Source: Anaerosporomusa subterranea
Lineage (GTDB): Bacteria; Bacillota; Negativicutes; Sporomusales; Acetonemataceae
NCBI RefSeq assembly: GCF_001611555.1
Contig: NZ_LSGP01000020.1
Span: 32,001-96,000 of the forward strand
Reading direction: 5' to 3'
Length of the DNA stretch: 64,000 nt
The notes under the pieces were generated by a model. That model had not been told where the DNA came from. It did not search any database and saw nothing but the letters and a program-made list of their open reading frames with translations. Below, in pieces: positions 60,734-64,000 of this stretch. Numbering within the stretch: the stretch's first letter is position 1; every line of letters begins with the position of its first letter. The translations under genes were made by a program, and so were the position numbers.

Positions 60734-63435
60734 TTTGCCTCATCCTCTGCTTCCATTATCGGGGCATACTTACAGGTGGGTAGCGAGATATATAGATCAG
60801 TGCCGCCGTCCGGTCGGTTTTCTGCCCAAATGCGTCCGCGATGCGCTTCAACAATGCCCTTACAAATAGACAAACCCAGACCTGTTCCCGGAATCTGCCG
60901 GTCCTGACGGACCCTGAAAAACTTATCAAACACCCGCACTAACTCATCATTGGGGATACCTGCACCCTGGTCTTGAACAGACATTACGATACTGTCCGCT
61001 TCTTGCTTGGCGGCAATCGTAATTACACTGTCGGTAGGTGAATACTTCTTGGCGTTATCAAGCAAATTCAATAGTACCTGCTCCAAGAGGACAAAATCCG
61101 CCTGGATGAGAGGTAAATCTGGTGATACGTCTACTTCAATGATGTGATCTGTATTTTTCTTCCCGAACCGTCGAATCGTTGTACCAATCAAATCCTCTAT
61201 ATCACACCAATCTTTTTTTAGTGTCAACATTCCGGATTCTAGTCGTGCAGAATCCAACAGATTAATCACTATTCTCTCCATACGAGACGCCCCCTCCTGG
61301 ATTGTCTCGAGAAGTTCTGTCTGCTGTTCCCTGTTATACATAGCTCCTGACTCCAACAAGGTGGAAACAGAGCCACTGATTGATGATAATGGGGTGCGCA
61401 ACTCATGGGAAATCGAGTTGAACAATGCAGTGTGTAATTTGTCGGCTTCAACCAACATAGCTGCTTCCCTAGCAGCTTCCGTCAGTTTGACACGTTCTAC
61501 AGAAATTGCCGCTAGGCCAGCCCAGGCATCAATGCATCGTTGTTCCTCAGGCGTTATCTGCATACCTAAAATACGAATACTCATAACACCAACCGCGTTA
61601 CCGCGGCTTAACAGGGGCACATGTATATATTGCATTTCAGAGAAGGTATCTGTAGAGCATCCCGCCACCTGTCCCTGCTCGAAGGCCCATTGGGCGACGA
61701 CTGATTCATTTATAGGCAGTTCTTTAGCATCAGCCTCAGAGCGACCTTGTTCAGGTTCAAAACCGCCCCTGACACTTAGTTTTGCCTCATTGTCTGGTAG
61801 CAATACTAATGTCTGGCGTCCAAATGTCTCTGCCGCATGTGTTGCCAAACGCTCCGCGATAGAGGTAGAGTCAGAAGTTGATGCAATTTTGCGGCTAAAT
61901 TCATATAGAGCACGAGTGATGCGTTCGCGATGATAAGCGGTTTTCGCCTGTACTCGCAGGAGCTCAGTTCTACCTCCAATAAAATACGACACTAAGAGAA
62001 AAATGAGAAAGCTCCAGGCATAGGGGATATCTGCAACTGTAAAGGTAAATATAGGCGGAACAAACAAGAAGTCAAATAGAAGTACACTTAAAAATGCTGT
62101 TACATAAGAAGGCCAACGCCCCCACCAAACTGCTGATAAGAGGACTGGCATCAAATAAAGGAGCGCAATGTTGACAGGCTGAAGTTCTTCAGCAAAAAAC
62201 CAACTAACAACTGAGACCAAGCCAGCCATTAGCAGTCCACCAAGATAATTCTTCCAGTTTGACTGCTCTTCCGCTGGCAGTTTTGTCACTACTTTAGGCG
62301 ACTTTTTAGTTTCAGCAGAAGCTTGTATCACATACACGTTAATGCCGCCACTAAGACGAATCAATTGCTCAACTAACGATCCGTGCAATAATTCTTGCAG
62401 CCAGCTATGACGCGGTTTTCCTACAACAATCGCGGTTACATTATGCGCTTTTGCAACTTTGATAAGCTCATTCGGTAAATCGCATCCCACCACGGTCAAG
62501 GTAGTCGCTCCCAATTCTTCAGCCAGACGCAGATTCCTAGCCAAGCGCACTCTTTGTTCATCATCAGTGGAGTTGTGTGTAGACGCTTCTACATGTACTG
62601 CAATGAATTCGGAATGCAGCCCAACGGATAAACGGTGTGCTGCTCGAATGAGCTGCGAAGAAAAGGGACTGGCGCTTACACAAACCATTATTCGGCTAGC
62701 TGCCGGCCACGGCCCATTAATCCGATGTCGTTTCATATATTGCTCTAATTCTTCATCCACGCTATTCGCGGTAAAACGAAGCGCTAATTCCCGCAACGCA
62801 GTAATATTCCCAGAACGGAAAAATTGCTTAAGTTCTTGCTCACGCTGTTCTCCGGCATAAGCTTTACCTTCTTTAATGCGCTTGAGCAATTCATTTGGAG
62901 GGATATCGATCAGTTGAAGAGAATCAGCTTGTTCGAGAATATAATCAGGTACAGTTTCCTTTACTGTAATTCCCGTTATCTGGGCAACGATATCGTTTAG
63001 ACTTTCGATATGTTGGATACTAACAGTAGTGTAGATATCTATCCCGGCCTTGAGTAACTCCTGTACATCCTGAAATCGGCGAACGTGCCGAGAACCAGGA
63101 ATATTGGTGTGGGCAATGTCGTCAATCAGAACAAGTTCCGGCTTTCGCTCTAGAATCGCGTCAACGTCCATTTCACGGACCAATCTCCCTTGATGAATGC
63201 AGCTCTTGACAGGAATCCGTGGAAGAGCGGCAGCAAGTTGTTCAACTGAGGGAATATCGTGGGTCTCAACCCAGCCTATAATTACGTCAGCGCCTTCCTC
63301 TTGCCTCTGACGAGCAGTCTCTAACATTTTATATGTTTTACCTACGCCTGGAGCTGCCCCGAGAAACACGGTTAGTTTTCCTTTTTCCTCTAGTCCTGTT
63401 TGCTCTTCGGGCGGCTGGTTGTCATTGTTGATCAT
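60730..63435 (-). CDS. kdpD: KdpD-type potassium-sensing histidine kinase
   Basis: 901 residues with the full KdpD layout: N-terminal KdpD domain with Walker A GAAPGVGKTYKML (~26-38) and HTNIPGSRHVRRFQDVQELL, a UspA domain (RIMVCVSASPFSSQLIRAAHRLS, ~250-375), four membrane helices (DUF4118, ~395-490), a GAF domain, HisKA with ISHELRTPLSSISGS (His near 678), and HATPase with GTGLGLSICKGIV. UspA motifs are those used to bind c-di-AMP or nucleotides in KdpD. Start preceded by GGGGTG. Confidence 0.93.
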   Translation of the reverse strand: MINNDNQPPEEQTGLEEKGKLTVFLGAAPGVGKTYKMLETARQRQEEGADVIIGWVETHDIPSVEQLAAALPRIPVKSCIHQGRLVREMDVDAILERKPELVLIDDIAHTNIPGSRHVRRFQDVQELLKAGIDIYTTVSIQHIESLNDIVAQITGITVKETVPDYILEQADSLQLIDIPPNELLKRIKEGKAYAGEQREQELKQFFRSGNITALRELALRFTANSVDEELEQYMKRHRINGPWPAASRIMVCVSASPFSSQLIRAAHRLSVGLHSEFIAVHVEASTHNSTDDEQRVRLARNLRLAEELGATTLTVVGCDLPNELIKVAKAHNVTAIVVGKPRHSWLQELLHGSLVEQLIRLSGGINVYVIQASAETKKSPKVVTKLPAEEQSNWKNYLGGLLMAGLVSVVSWFFAEELQPVNIALLYLMPVLLSAVWWGRWPSYVTAFLSVLLFDFLFVPPIFTFTVADIPYAWSFLIFLLVSYFIGGRTELLRVQAKTAYHRERITRALYEFSRKIASTSDSTSIAERLATHAAETFGRQTLVLLPDNEAKLSVRGGFEPEQGRSEADAKELPINESVVAQWAFEQGQVAGCSTDTFSEMQYIHVPLLSRGNAVGVMSIRILGMQITPEEQRCIDAWAGLAAISVERVKLTEAAREAAMLVEADKLHTALFNSISHELRTPLSSISGSVSTLLESGAMYNREQQTELLETIQEGASRMERIVINLLDSARLESGMLTLKKDWCDIEDLIGTTIRRFGKKNTDHIIEVDVSPDLPLIQADFVLLEQVLLNLLDNAKKYSPTDSVITIAAKQEADSIVMSVQDQGAGIPNDELVRVFDKFFRVRQDRQIPGTGLGLSICKGIVEAHRGRIWAENRPDGGTDLYISLPTCKYAPIMEAEDEAK

Positions 63436-63548
63436 AATTCACCCCGTTGGCACTCGCATAGTCATCGCCACTTCTATTTTACTCCTGTATTGCCACAGAA
63501 AGGTATCGAAATGTACGAATCAGCTATTGAAATATTAATAAACTTGCA

Positions 63549-63578
63549 AGAGCTCGCGAAGTAAACTACGCAAGCTCT
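63549..63578 (-). terminator. hairpin after a candidate 35-residue gene
   Basis: Imperfect stem AGAGCTCGCGAAG / CTACGCAAGCTCT. Directly adjoins the stop codon of the small minus-strand frame at 63580-63687. T-run is weak. Confidence 0.45.
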
Positions 63579-63579
63579 G

Positions 63580-63687
63580 CTACTTTTTATATGGGCCAAG
63601 GCAAGCCTGGCAGATTTTATCTCGATAATCAATCATTCCATCAATAATAATATTCTTAACTGTTACACAATCCGCTCTAACAATCAT
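63580..63687 (-). CDS. candidate small protein with CxxC motif
   Basis: 35 residues, MIVRADCVTVKNIIIDGMID then YRDKICQACLGPYKK, starting with ATG after AGGAAAG and ending at a hairpin. Three cysteines including CQAC suggest a metal-binding mini-protein. Not recognised. It lies upstream of kdpD in the same direction and could be part of its leader. Confidence 0.4.
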   Translation of the reverse strand: MIVRADCVTVKNIIIDGMIDYRDKICQACLGPYKK

Positions 63688-63787
63688 ACCACTTTCCTAG
63701 TTATCTGCGCTCCGAAATCAACGGTTCGGCACCCGGCGGCTGAATCTACTATCAGTTCTAGCACTACAATTAGTTAGTTCATGTTTA

Positions 63788-63880
63788 TCAATACAGGTGA
63801 TTTCCTATTTTAGGATATACCAGCATGCCAACGCCAAAACCAAAGCAAAAAGAAATTATAGCTACAGTCGCTATATTCAC
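63788..63880 (-). CDS. candidate tiny membrane peptide
   Basis: 30 residues from a GTG: MNIATVAIISFCFGFGVGML then VYPKIGNHLY, one clear hydrophobic helix. GGGGGTG lies nine bases upstream. Only length, helix and a plausible ribosome binding site support it. The rest of 63436-64000 shows nothing else. Confidence 0.25.
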   Translation of the reverse strand: MNIATVAIISFCFGFGVGMLVYPKIGNHLY

Positions 63881-64000
63881 TCCGACACACCCCCAATGAG
63901 CGTAGCAGCATCCAATACAGGAGCCACCTTTCTTTTATATTAACACTCTCCAAGTAAAGACGCTGTCAATATATATCGCGTCTGCATAAAGAAAAAGTAA

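Noticed and set aside
63436-64000. A c-di-AMP (ydaO-type) riboswitch before the kdpD-kdpE-kimA operon
   Set aside because: The conserved riboswitch sequence blocks were not recognised in the leader, and kimA itself is preceded by only 35 bases.

Overview
The window reads as chromosome from a strictly anaerobic, Gram-negative-type Firmicute, most likely a Negativicutes/Sporomusaceae relative. This is inference. It rests on moderate GC content, strong AGGAGG ribosome binding sites, anaerobic NrdDG, KimA plus KdpDE, several sigma-54 enhancer-binding proteins (EBPs) and a dense set of organic-acid transport and CoA-chemistry genes. No rRNA, tRNA, CRISPR array or prophage was seen.

Region 1 (1-33 kb) is a catabolic island built from at least three sigma-54 cassettes. 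First, a truncated TRAP permease, a small membrane protein, citE and citF face an hmgL-like lyase, a CaiB-type CoA-transferase and a CitMHS citrate-type symporter; the latter three share one -24/-12 promoter opposite a PrpR-like EBP. Second, an RraA-family aldolase, TctBAC tripartite transporter, Ldh2-type dehydrogenase and a 3-hydroxyacid dehydrogenase-like gene have a near-identical -24/-12 promoter, again opposite a PrpR-like EBP. Third, a GntP permease, thiolase, CoA-transferase, SDR, enoyl-CoA hydratase, acyl-CoA dehydrogenase and MaoC hydratase form a short-chain hydroxyacyl/butyrate-type operon with the same promoter type and an adjacent PAS-EBP. Between them lie a Tm-1-like/PEP-hydrolase-like pair, a diguanylate cyclase and decayed remnants of a LysR regulator and possibly a Tm-1-like gene. 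A shrunken group II intron sits behind the terminator of a MatC-type carrier.

Region 2 (33-46 kb) has an SsuCBA-like ABC importer with a Fur-box-like operator, interrupted by a CAGAG-type inverted repeat. It is followed by a GGDEF-EAL protein, a larger copy of the same repeat, small proteins, an aminotransferase, glutamate dehydrogenase, an unusual receiver/PPDK_N protein and a broken second glutamate dehydrogenase.

Region 3 (46-64 kb) has a complete LivJHMGF branched-chain amino acid importer. Related hairpins and zinc-ribbon gene remnants lie on both sides of it. Then come a histidine kinase with a periplasmic-binding-protein-like sensor, a DUF2935 protein, a PAP2 phosphatase, nrdDG under NrdR-like boxes, and a kdpD-kdpE-kimA potassium operon.

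Overall, the transporters import carboxylates, sulfonate-like compounds or amino acids, and neighbouring CoA-transferases, lyases and dehydrogenases funnel them to acetyl-CoA, pyruvate or butyryl-CoA-type products. Substrate assignments are inferences from gene family and context.
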